Part shown: piece after piece, positions 1-5,746 of the stretch
Numbering within the stretch: position 1 is the first letter of the stretch
How the letters are laid out: the number at the start of each line of letters is the position of its first letter
Notes under the pieces: generated by a model
What the model saw: only the letters and a program-made list of their open reading frames with translations
What the model was told of the DNA's origin: nothing
Databases searched by the model: none
Translations under genes and position numbers: made by a program
Assembly: GCA_021817025.1 (NCBI GenBank)
Contig: JAKAWF010000225.1
Location: forward strand, 1-6,060
Length of the DNA: 6,060 nt
Direction: 5' to 3'
Source of the DNA: a bacterium
Lineage (GTDB): Bacteria > Chloroflexota > Dormibacteria > UBA8260 > Bog-877

Positions 1-152
1 GCCCCTCCCCACCCCCCTCCGTGGCTGGCCCTCAGTCTCCCGATTACCACTTCACTCCTCTCCGGCCCCCACCCGGCCCCGGACTTTGACAGGGACCTGT
101 GCGGGTGAGCCCCGGGCAAACCGTGACGGACCGTTCCGACTTCGTGACGCAC

Positions 153-197
153 TTGATCTGGAGCGCCCGATGCGGCTAGCATGCCTGTGTGCTAACC
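153..197 (+). promoter_or_regulatory. candidate promoter of the exported repeat protein, with an inverted repeat
   Basis: TTGATC (153-158) and TAGCAT (177-182) are separated by 18 bases and each match 4 of 6 positions of the sigma-70/sigma-A -35 and -10 consensus. Initiation would fall near 189, giving a leader of about 75 bases before the GTG at 265. The -10 lies in an imperfect inverted repeat, TAGCA (177-181) against TGCTA (190-194), which could be a regulator site. A perfect TTGACA at 86-91 has no acceptable -10 at normal spacing. Assignment is by motif only. Confidence 0.3.
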
Positions 198-264
198 TCA
201 CGACTTGGAGTCTGTGCGTCATGGGTCCCTGAGTGCCGTCCAGGTTCATTGGGAGAGGGCGTAA

Positions 265-1608
265 GTGTCTAGGATTGCTTCTGCCTTGAGACGTCTGGCG
301 CAGCGCCCCTTGACCTTGATCGCGGCCCTCGCGGTGCTGGGCGCCGGGGTGTGGGCCGTGGCCGAGCCCGCAGTTCCCCTCAGCGCGACCTGCGGGTCCG
401 GCTACGGCTACGGGTACGGATCGGGCCCGGGATACGGATATGCGCCTGCTTGCCCACCGCCTCCTTCCCCGACTCCAACCCCCACACCGACGACTTCTAG
501 CAGTGGGTACACCGCCCTGGTGCCCACACGCCTCCTCGACACGAGGCTCAGCGGGCAGACCTTGGGCCCCAACAGCAGTCTGAATCTCACCGTGACCGGA
601 GGCAGCGTCCCCTCGGACGCCACCGCTGTCGCGTTGAACGTCACCGTCACCAACACCACCGACTCCAGCTACCTGTCGGTCTATCCCGCCGGGGGGTTGC
701 GGCCATTGGTCTCCAACCTGAACTGGATCACGGGTGAGACGGTCCCCAACGGGGTCATCGTCCCGGTGGGAGCCAACGGCCAGGTGACGATCTACAACCA
801 CACCGGCAAGACCGATGTGGTGGTGGACCTCGAGGGTTACTTCGCCCCGCAGTCCACCAGCAGCACGGCCGGCGCCTACGTGCCCCTGACCCCGGTGCGG
901 ATCGATAGCGGCACAACCGTGGGTGCGGGCGGAAGCACGAACGTCCAGGTGGCCGGAGTGGGCGGTGTCCCCGCCGGCGCCAGCGGTGCGATCCTGAATG
1001 TCACCGTGACTGACACCACCGCCGCCAGCTTCGCCACCGTCTACCCCCAGGGCACCACCCGGCCGAACGCCTCGAACCTGAACTGGCCGGCCGGCGGCAC
1101 CGTGTCCAACCGGGTCCTGGCTCCTCTCAGTTCCTCCGGGCAGATCACCGTGTTCAACCACGCCGGCAGCGCTGACGTGATCGTCGACGTCTCCGGATAC
1201 TTCACCAACGGCACGGGCACCCTGCCCAGCAACGCCAGCTACTACACCGCGGTCACCCCGACCCGCATCACGGACACCAGGGCGAACAGCGGCTACCCGA
1301 ACGCGGGATCAACCCTGGGAGCGGGCAGCACCATCAACGTCCAGGTGACAGGTACGGCCGGCGTCCCCACCTCCGCCACCGCGGTGGTGCTCAACGTCAC
1401 CGCCGTCGACACCACCGCCGCCAGTTTCTTCACGGTCTACCCGGGCGGCGTTCGGCCCTTCACCTCGGATGTGAACTGGATGGCCGGTCAGGTGGTGCCG
1501 AACCTGACGGTCGCGACCCTGAGCGGCTCGGGCTCGATCAGCGTCTACAACCACGCGGGCAGCGCCAACCTCGTAGTCGACGCGTTCGGGTACTTCAGCC
1601 CAGCGTGA
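265..1608 (+). CDS. exported protein with three tandem repeat domains
   Basis: This 447-residue protein is probably secreted or surface-associated; its function is unknown. The GTG start is preceded by GGGAGAGGG (251-259) at good spacing. Residues 1-33 form a signal peptide: arginines at 3, 9, 10 and 14, a hydrophobic stretch at 16-33, and Ala-X-Ala near 31-33. Residues 43-63 are a Gly/Tyr-rich segment bounded by Cys43 and Cys63, the only cysteines, so a disulfide-closed loop is possible. A Pro/Thr linker (64-80) follows. Three repeats lie at about 82-194, 205-313 and 327-447. Each has a PT/VR motif near its start (followed by DTR in repeats 1 and 3), a central SNLNW-like motif, and a final (Y/F)NHxGxxxxxVDxxGYF motif. 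Repeat 2 has lost DTR. Ala/Val/Thr/Gly-rich alternation suggests beta-strands. There is no LPXTG motif or C-terminal membrane segment. Similar repeats occur in uncharacterised exported actinobacterial proteins; a binding or adhesion role is inference. Confidence 0.85.
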   Translation: MSRIASALRRLAQRPLTLIAALAVLGAGVWAVAEPAVPLSATCGSGYGYGYGSGPGYGYAPACPPPPSPTPTPTPTTSSSGYTALVPTRLLDTRLSGQTLGPNSSLNLTVTGGSVPSDATAVALNVTVTNTTDSSYLSVYPAGGLRPLVSNLNWITGETVPNGVIVPVGANGQVTIYNHTGKTDVVVDLEGYFAPQSTSSTAGAYVPLTPVRIDSGTTVGAGGSTNVQVAGVGGVPAGASGAILNVTVTDTTAASFATVYPQGTTRPNASNLNWPAGGTVSNRVLAPLSSSGQITVFNHAGSADVIVDVSGYFTNGTGTLPSNASYYTAVTPTRITDTRANSGYPNAGSTLGAGSTINVQVTGTAGVPTSATAVVLNVTAVDTTAASFFTVYPGGVRPFTSDVNWMAGQVVPNLTVATLSGSGSISVYNHAGSANLVVDAFGYFSPA

Positions 1609-1622
1609 ACCTCGGGAGTTGA

Positions 1623-1653
1623 GGGCAGCCGGGGTGGCGCTCCCCGGCTGCTC
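1623..1653 (+). terminator. strong hairpin after the exported-protein gene
   Basis: A perfect 10-bp GC-rich stem, GCAGCCGGGG (1625-1634) with CCCCGGCTGC (1642-1651), encloses a 7-base loop 17 bases after the stop codon at 1608. A G-U and a G-C pair can extend it to 1623-1653. No U-tract follows, as is common for terminators in high-GC actinobacteria. Position and stability support a terminator, but activity is inferred. Confidence 0.65.
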
Positions 1654-2205
1654 CCGACCCCAAGGGAATTGACCCGGTGGGGACGCCCGCGGATCACCGC
1701 TTTCCCAGAGGGCATGCGGCGTACCGCCCCCGGACTGGATCTGCCGATCGGGCGCTCCCGGGCCGAGCGGGCGGGGCCTGCCGTCCAGCTGTTCCAGCGG
1801 AGCGGTTCTCCACGATGACCGCCGCGCAGCCGGCTCCGATCACACCTCGACCAGGACTTCCCACGGCTGGAAGTCGTCAAGACTGAGCCTCTCGGCAGGC
1901 ACCGGGGTGCCCACTGAGCGAGCCACCTCAGCCGTGCCGTCCCGGGCGGGTCTCAACCCGATGTCCCCGGCCTCTGCCTCGCCATGCGCCTCGGGGCTCT
2001 GTGGCAATGGGCATTCCCCCCAAGCGGTTGGCCGGCACCCGGGGATCGTCCGGGCGGATCCTCGCCCCGGAGTCGGATCGGCGCTCGATCACGAGACGCT
2101 GCCTCGGGACTCGCGGGTAAGCCCCATTCCACTGGTGAGGGAACGCCCGCGCTGAGTGTGATTCTCGCTGAGGCGATGCGCTCCTTCGACAACCGCTGAT
2201 CTTCC
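1654..2205. other. intergenic stretch without an intact gene
   Basis: Open frames here are short, lack convincing ribosome binding sites, and give Arg/Pro/Ser/Gly-rich translations typical of chance frames in GC-rich DNA. The one exception is a minus-strand stretch ending at 1840, listed separately. I see no tRNA, insertion sequence, CRISPR array or long repeat. Confidence 0.5.
1840..2200 (-). pseudogene. possible remnant of a minus-strand gene
   Basis: The last roughly 55 codons before the minus-strand TGA (complement of 1840-1842) read like a real protein tail: acidic and aliphatic residues in balance, ending LDDFQPWEVLVEV, unlike the Arg/Pro-rich shadow frames. Upstream, from about 2010 to 2150, the protein-like composition moves to another minus frame (containing RLVIERRSDSGARIRPDDPR), so at least one frameshift near 2000 is needed to join them. 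I do not recognise the family, and no start with a ribosome binding site is evident. It would be transcribed divergently from the TA operon at 2252. This is inference from composition only; it may be chance. Confidence 0.2.
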
Positions 2206-2235
2206 TGATACGGTGATCCAAGTTCAGTTGGATCA
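2206..2235 (+). promoter_or_regulatory. palindromic operator and -10 region of the RES toxin-antitoxin operon
   Basis: A perfect 8-bp inverted repeat, TGATCCAA (2214-2221) and TTGGATCA (2228-2235), separated by GTTCAG, lies 17 bases upstream of the antitoxin ATG. A -10-like TGATAC (2206-2211) sits directly before it, so a bound protein would cover the transcription start region. TA operons are usually autorepressed by the antitoxin or TA complex, and this arrangement fits. The repeat is seen directly; its role and the -10 are inferred. No good -35 was found. Confidence 0.55.
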
Positions 2236-2251
2236 TGGAAAGGGGCGAAGG

Positions 2252-2866
2252 ATGGCGCAGGTCCGTCTGCTCGACGCTGAGGATCGGGCCGCCCTCGCCC
2301 AGCGTCACCATGGTGGCGGCCACGCGGAAGCGCTCCTGGTGGAGCTGCCCAAGAGCATGTCGCCCACCCTGGCAGAGGCGCTGGTAAGAGAACTCTTCGC
2401 CCCCGCCGAGACTGCGGCGAAACTGGGACCACGCTACAGGCCGGCGCCAAACTGCCCGGGCCGGCGACGTTGGTCACCATTCACGAGCGCGAGTCCGCTG
2501 GAGGGATCTCGAGACCCGCTACGGGCTGCTGAGCGCTCCCGAACTGGCCAACACGGCGGGCAGCGGCTCCCGCACAACCGCAGCGAGTACGCTTCCGCCT
2601 TGCGCCGGGCAGGGCGCCTCCTCGGGGTTCGCCGGGGCAGGCGGCTGGTGTTCCCAGATTTCCAGTTCGACGAGCAGCTTAGGCCTCGGCGGGGGATCGA
2701 GAAGGTGCTCTCGGTGTTCCGAGAAGCGGGATGGTCGGCGGAGTCGGTGGCGCTGTGGTTCACCGCCCCCCACGGCTATCTCGACGACGAGGAGCCGGCA
2801 GTCGTTCTGCCCAGGGATCCCAGGTTGGTCGCCGAGGAGGCCGCCAACGCCGTCGCTCGCCTGTGA
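2252..2866 (+). CDS. MbcA/ParS/Xre-type antitoxin of a RES module, core out of frame
   Basis: The ATG at 2252 follows AGGGG (2241-2245), and the frame stays open for 204 residues. It should neutralise the RES toxin encoded next and probably binds the upstream palindrome. The C-terminus is convincing: SEYASALRRAGRLLGVRRG, then FPDFQFD, then an Xre/MbcA/ParS-like toxin-binding segment with VALWFTAP and a LDDEEP motif. The N-terminus (to about residue 54) also looks natural. The middle (about 2410-2575) is Arg/Pro-rich nonsense in this frame. Better protein appears in the +1-coordinate frame at about 2422-2490 (PGPATLVTIHERE) and then in the zero frame at 2508-2573 (LETRYGLLSAPELA, start of the HTH-like region). 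Three single-base losses in the same direction would explain this and restore the frame. As written, the HTH half is destroyed, so DNA binding is doubtful. The TGA overlaps the toxin GTG. Confidence 0.6.
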   Translation: MAQVRLLDAEDRAALAQRHHGGGHAEALLVELPKSMSPTLAEALVRELFAPAETAAKLGPRYRPAPNCPGRRRWSPFTSASPLEGSRDPLRAAERSRTGQHGGQRLPHNRSEYASALRRAGRLLGVRRGRRLVFPDFQFDEQLRPRRGIEKVLSVFREAGWSAESVALWFTAPHGYLDDEEPAVVLPRDPRLVAEEAANAVARL

Positions 2867-3503
2867 GCCCACCCCGGCGGCTCGTCGGAGACCCGCCACG
2901 TCCGATCGACCCACTGATAAGAGGAGTGGGCGGCGGGACGGGCGATCCGCCGGGTACATGGGCCTGACTGGCGGGCAATTAGCTTCAGCCCGGGCCCCCG
3001 CCCGCTCACCCGCTTCGCGTTCTTCGCTGAGCCGATCGTCCCCGTGCTCTACGGGGCGGAGGGCGAGGAGGCGGCGGTGGCCGAGACTCTGCTCCACGAC
3101 CTACCGGCCGTTGGCGGTCGGCTGGTTCCCGAGCGCTACCGGGGTCGGGTGGTGTCGCGGGTCTTGCCCCGGTGTGGGCTTCGGCTAGCCCAGCTCCATG
3201 GCGGCGGCCCGCGCCGCCTCGGCACCAGGTCCAGCAATCTCACCGATGCCACCGCTGCCCACCCCATCCGCACGGTGCGGTGGGCTGAGGCGATCCACGA
3301 GGACACCGACCTCGACGGCATCATGTGGATCGGCCGCCAGGGGAACAGCCAGAAGACCGTAGTGCTCTTCGGCGACCGGGTTAAGTCCCGCGAGCTGTCC
3401 GTCGACCCCACGCTCGGACGGTCGTTTGCCACCCCGGGACGGCTTCGAGTGGCTGGCCGCACTCTGCCAGGACCTCAAGGTGGTCGTGATCCCGCCGTGG
3501 TGA
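2863..3503 (+). pseudogene. RES-domain toxin (NAD+-degrading family), disrupted by two frameshifts
   Basis: RES toxins such as MbcT cleave NAD+ and arrest growth. The GTG at 2863 overlaps the antitoxin TGA. Three frames must be joined. Frame one (2863-2940) ends at a TGA soon after 2965 and encodes PPRRLVGDPPRPIDPL and GGGT. Frame two (2942 to about 3436) encodes IRRVHGPDW, LTRFAFF, VLYGAE, AVAETLL and DGIMWIGR...VVLFGDRV. Frame three (3438-3503) gives DGFEWLAALCQDLKVVVIPPW and stops at TGA. Each junction needs removal of one base, in CGGGCG near 2941 and CCCCGGG near 3434-3437. The restored product is 212 residues, normal for the family, and keeps the family's conserved Arg (RVHG), Arg (TRF), Tyr (LYGAE) and Glu (AVAETLL). 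The family's usual Ser-Arg near the end reads Gly-Arg. Frame two alone has no start before 3044 and would lack both arginines. Either decay or assembly indels. Confidence 0.75.
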
Positions 3504-3563
3504 GCCGCCCATCGATGGTCAAACAACGCGAGCGCTAACAGCTGCCACCTTCGCCGTCCGCGT

Positions 3564-3863
3564 CTATGCCAACACCTCGAAATGCCGTTGGTCGTCCGCG
3601 GTGACGCGGACCTCGACATGGGCGCCCAGCGCGGTCGCGTAGCGCGCCAGCGTGCCGATGGTGATGTCCTCGGAACACTCGATGGCGGCGATGCGGGGCT
3701 GGCTCACGCCGAGCCGGCCCGCGAGTTCGCGCTGAGACACCTTCAGGCTCCGCCGGAGATCGCTCAGCGCATGAGAGACCAAGAGTTGCTTCTCGATCGC
3801 TGCGACGCGCTCGGTAGCGCCCGGCCGAGCGAGCACCGTCTTCTCAAAGTCCTGCCGGTTCAC
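3564..3863 (-). CDS. higA: XRE-family HTH antitoxin (HigA-like)
   Basis: A 99-residue DNA-binding antitoxin, second gene of a toxin-first operon. I chose the GTG at 3863 because AAGGGGG (3869-3875) precedes it by five bases and its first two bases leave the classic GTGA overlap with the toxin TGA; a longer upstream open frame only reads through toxin sequence. Residues about 36-80 form a Cro/C1-type HTH: DLRRSLKVSQRELAGRLGVS, then SQPRIAAIE as the recognition helix, then ITIGTLARYATALGAHVEV, which is typical of HigA-type antitoxins whose HTH is followed by a short beta-strand tail. The N-terminal helix (residues 5-35) probably contacts the toxin. It should bind HigB and repress the operon through the palindromes at 4277-4303. 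It converges with the RES operon with 60 bases between stops; no clear terminator hairpin is visible there. Confidence 0.85.
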   Translation of the reverse strand: MNRQDFEKTVLARPGATERVAAIEKQLLVSHALSDLRRSLKVSQRELAGRLGVSQPRIAAIECSEDITIGTLARYATALGAHVEVRVTADDQRHFEVLA

Positions 3864-4273
3864 CGTCGCCCCCTTTTCTTCCTGTTCTTCCTGCCCACTT
3901 CCTCCGCCCTTCCAGCCAGGCTGGGAAGGCTGGCGAGGTGATCGTCGTAGCGCCGGTCGGCTATGGGGACGTTCACCTCGTACCATCCCTTCCAGTCCTC
4001 GCTCTTGTCCCCGCCCACCAAGAGGATCGCTCGACGAGACCGGTCAAAAGCGAACAACACCCGGACTTCGCTGCTTCCGCTGGACGGGGGTCGGAGTTCC
4101 TTCATGTTCTTGTGGCGGCTTGTCCTCACCGTATCCACCAAGGGTCTTCCCAGCGTCGGCCCGAGTCGTTCGAGGACTCGGATGGCGGCAAGTGGTGATT
4201 CCTGGTCTTCGACAGCGAGCCTGCCTGCCCAGGTGCCAAAGGCAGGATGGAACTCCGCTGACCACTCCACCAA
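3860..4273 (-). CDS. higB: HigB-like toxin of the RelE/ParE superfamily
   Basis: A 137-residue predicted mRNA-interfering toxin. From residue 38 it carries the family core: GPTLGRPLVDTV, then SRHKNMKELR, then VRVLFAFDRSRRAILLVGGDK, then WYEVNVPIADRRYDDHL. This matches phage Gp49/HigB-like members of the RelE/ParE superfamily, which generally act as ribosome-dependent RNases; activity here is inferred. The basic residues in SRHKNMKELR and the GGDK segment fit RNA binding. The start is TTG at 4273 or GTG at 4270; no ATG lies in frame before the upstream TGA, and no Shine-Dalgarno is visible, so a near-leaderless transcript is likely. It precedes the antitoxin, as in higBA operons. The C-terminal tail (GRKNRKKRGRR) is unusually basic and extends beyond the usual end near the YDDHL motif; its coding sequence also holds the antitoxin ribosome binding site, so the extension may be a by-product of overlap. 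Confidence 0.85.
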   Translation of the reverse strand: MVEWSAEFHPAFGTWAGRLAVEDQESPLAAIRVLERLGPTLGRPLVDTVRTSRHKNMKELRPPSSGSSEVRVLFAFDRSRRAILLVGGDKSEDWKGWYEVNVPIADRRYDDHLASLPSLAGRAEEVGRKNRKKRGRR

Positions 4274-4276
4274 CGC

Positions 4277-4303
4277 ATGATAACAGTATCATTATCTAAT
4301 GAT
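4277..4303 (-). promoter_or_regulatory. double palindromic operator and promoter of the HigBA-like operon
   Basis: Two perfect overlapping palindromes of 16 bases sit just upstream of the toxin start: ATGATA-N4-TATCAT (4277-4292) and ATCATT-N4-AATGAT (4288-4303). They share the half-site at 4288-4292 and form an AT-rich island in GC-rich surroundings. On the minus strand GATAAT (4296-4291) matches 5 of 6 bases of the -10 consensus and lies inside the second palindrome. The likely reader is the XRE antitoxin, which would block its own promoter. The repeats are directly seen; regulator and promoter are inferred. A -35 element is not obvious. Confidence 0.6.
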
Positions 4304-5023
4304 CCCCGGCGTGGCCCTCCACCAAGCAGCTGACCCGAGAACCGCGCTCCAGGGTGCCCAACATCCCCACTCAGGCAAATTCCTCGCAGCTCATGCGCCC
4401 AGGTCTTTGGTTGCCGGCGGCCTGAGGGTCCAGCGTCCATCTGGTGGACAGCTCCCGCCAGATCCGGGGTTGTCCGGGCGGGTGCGGCTCGTCGGCGAAC
4501 TCCTGCCGTGCCGCGCAAGCCGGGCTGGTGCCGGTCTGGGCGGTGACCAGAGCCTCGGTGCGAGGTGCGGGAGCTCCCCGACGGTGATCGAGAAGTCGCC
4601 CTGGGACGGCAGCTGTCTCCCGAGGGCAGAGGGCCCCGTGACCGGGGCTGGCGGGCGTCCTCGGTCTGGCGGCGACCGTCACTCACGGCGGCATGGTACT
4701 GATGTCGCCAAAGCGACTTGGAGCCGTGCCGGGGTCGATGGCCGTTCCGCCCAGGGTCGCCTCTCGAAACTCCCCGCGAGGAACGCGTGGCCGTCGAGGG
4801 GAGGGGGAAATGAACCTTGCCCGTCGACCTCCAACCCAGGGGCGGGACCGGGGCCCGGGCAAGACGGCGGCAAAGGTCCGCCCTCACCGCGCTGGAGATC
4901 ATCCGTGCCCGCTCCACCCCAAGTTGCTGGCATTGGCCCACGGGGAGCACACCCCTGGCGTTGGGGAGGCGCCCATACCTGGGAGAGCTGACAGGCGCAG
5001 GAGTGGCGACCAGCGATGGCGCG
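4304..5023. other. 720 bases without a recognisable gene
   Basis: Long frames are open on both strands, but their translations are Arg/Pro/Ser/Gly-rich and match no family I know. One minus-strand frame runs from about 4950 through the HigB gene and is a shadow of it. A start at 4810 (plus) has a good purine-rich ribosome binding site, GGGGAGGGGGAA, but encodes 82 low-quality residues. Short protein-like patches (for example LTALEIIRARSTP near 4886-4924, plus strand) may be remnants of decayed genes. No RNA gene, insertion sequence or array was seen. Confidence 0.45.
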
Positions 5024-5056
5024 GTGACAGCTCCAATGTCTCGCGCGCGATACCAT
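5024..5056 (+). promoter_or_regulatory. candidate promoter of the Phd/PIN operon
   Basis: GTGACA (5024-5029) matches 5 of 6 bases of the -35 consensus, and GATACC (5049-5054) or TACCAT (5051-5056, an actinobacterial TANNNT -10) follows at 19-21 bases. With TACCAT, transcription would start about 7 bases later, at or next to the second ATG (5064), giving a leaderless mRNA; no Shine-Dalgarno is present. The 10-base palindrome TCGCGCGCGA (5041-5050) lies between the elements and could bind the antitoxin. All roles are inferred. Confidence 0.35.
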
Positions 5057-5300
5057 GACCACCATGTCAGCCGTCACCATTCGAGAGTTGCGCAACCATG
5101 GCGGCGCAGTGGTGGACCGAGTCGCGGCGGGTGAGCGCGTCATGGTCACCCGCGCCGGACGTCCCGTGGCTGAGCTGAGGCCGCTGGGCTCCCCAGCGCT
5201 CAAGGCAGCGGTCCTCCTGGAGCGGTGGCGGCGGCTGCCCCCGGTAGATCCGAAGGCCCTTCGCGCCGACCTCGATCAGGTCTTGTCGCCCGGGCTGTGA
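5055..5300 (+). CDS. Phd/YefM-family antitoxin
   Basis: An 81-residue antitoxin (78 if translation begins at the ATG at 5064, which a leaderless transcript would favour). The N-terminal domain is typical: VTIRELRNHGGAVVDRVAAG (residues 7-26), a strand-helix unit that dimerises and binds DNA, followed by ERVMVTRAGRPVAELRPL (27-44). Residues 50-81 (LKAAVLLERWRRLPPVDPKALRADLDQVL) form the C-terminal region expected to wrap around and inhibit the toxin. Phd-fold antitoxins paired with PIN toxins are common in actinobacteria and normally repress their own operon. The TGA stop overlaps the GTG of the toxin by GTGA, so translation is probably coupled. The gene appears intact, with no composition break. 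Confidence 0.88.
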   Translation: MTTMSAVTIRELRNHGGAVVDRVAAGERVMVTRAGRPVAELRPLGSPALKAAVLLERWRRLPPVDPKALRADLDQVLSPGL

Positions 5301-5746
5301 GCCCAGACGGTGGCAGCGGGCGGGGGCCGCTCGACACCAATACGGTCATCCTGCTGAGCCGTCTCGCCGACCCAGCTCAGCTCCCGGCCGAGCCGCTCAT
5401 CTCCGCAGTCACACTCGCCGAACTCTCGGTGGGGCCGCTGGTCGCTCACACCGACGCGGAGCGCTCGGCCCGGCAGGCTCACCTCCAACAAGCGGAGAAC
5501 GACTTCGAGGCGCTCCCGTTCGACGCAGCGGCGGCGCGTGCGTTCGGCCAGGTGGCGGCGTCCCTGAGGCGCGCCGGTCGCAAGCCGGCAGCCCGAGCCT
5601 ACGACGCCATGGTCGCGGCGGTCGCAATCGCAAGTGACATCCCCCTGTACACCTGCAACCCCGCCGACTTCCACGGCATCGAGGGCATCGAAGTCGTGCC
5701 GGTTCCCCACCCAGGGGCCGCCCGGCCGATGCGCGCTGAGCCCTGA
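5297..5746 (+). CDS. vapC: PIN-domain ribonuclease toxin (VapC-like)
   Basis: A 149-residue predicted metal-dependent endoribonuclease, held inactive by the adjacent antitoxin. I chose the GTG at 5297 because it overlaps the antitoxin stop and gives normal PIN length; the open frame extends upstream to 5225 but only through antitoxin sequence. Acidic active-site positions are present in order: Asp13 in PLDTNTVILL, Glu42 in AVTLAELSVG, Asp103 in ARAYDAMVAAVAIA, and Asp124 in LYTCNPADF, which ends in the EVVPV strand usual for the family. The N-terminus (SPDGGSGRG) is about eight residues longer than typical VapC starts and is likely disordered. PIN toxins of this group cut tRNA or rRNA; the target here is unknown. 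The symbol is used in the broad sense, since the antitoxin is Phd-like. All key residues remain, so it looks functional. Confidence 0.88.
   Translation: MSPDGGSGRGPLDTNTVILLSRLADPAQLPAEPLISAVTLAELSVGPLVAHTDAERSARQAHLQQAENDFEALPFDAAAARAFGQVAASLRRAGRKPAARAYDAMVAAVAIASDIPLYTCNPADFHGIEGIEVVPVPHPGAARPMRAEP

Noticed and set aside
1..32. C-runs at the start as a quadruplex on the minus strand
   Set aside because: Only three closely spaced runs of four or more exist; the fourth is 12 bases away, outside the usual loop limit.
86..91. Perfect TTGACA as the -35 of the first gene
   Set aside because: No -10-like hexamer lies 16-19 bases downstream; that stretch is GC-only.
52..1161. A 369-codon open frame on the minus strand
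   Set aside because: It lies opposite the exported repeat protein, is His/Gly/Arg-rich, and shows repetition only because the plus-strand gene is repetitive. It is a shadow frame.
3504..3563. Bidirectional terminator between the convergent RES and HigBA operons
   Set aside because: No stem of meaningful length and no T-tract could be found in these 60 bases.
4126..4950. A 274-codon open frame on the minus strand overlapping the HigB-like gene
   Set aside because: Its first part is Arg/Ser/Pro-rich with no recognisable motif and its end lies in a different frame of the clearly identified toxin gene.
4810..5058. Plus-strand open frame with a strong ribosome binding site (starts MNLARRPP)
   Set aside because: The translation is low-complexity Arg/Pro/Gly-rich with no family resemblance and runs into the promoter region of the Phd antitoxin. 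The purine-rich site may be chance.
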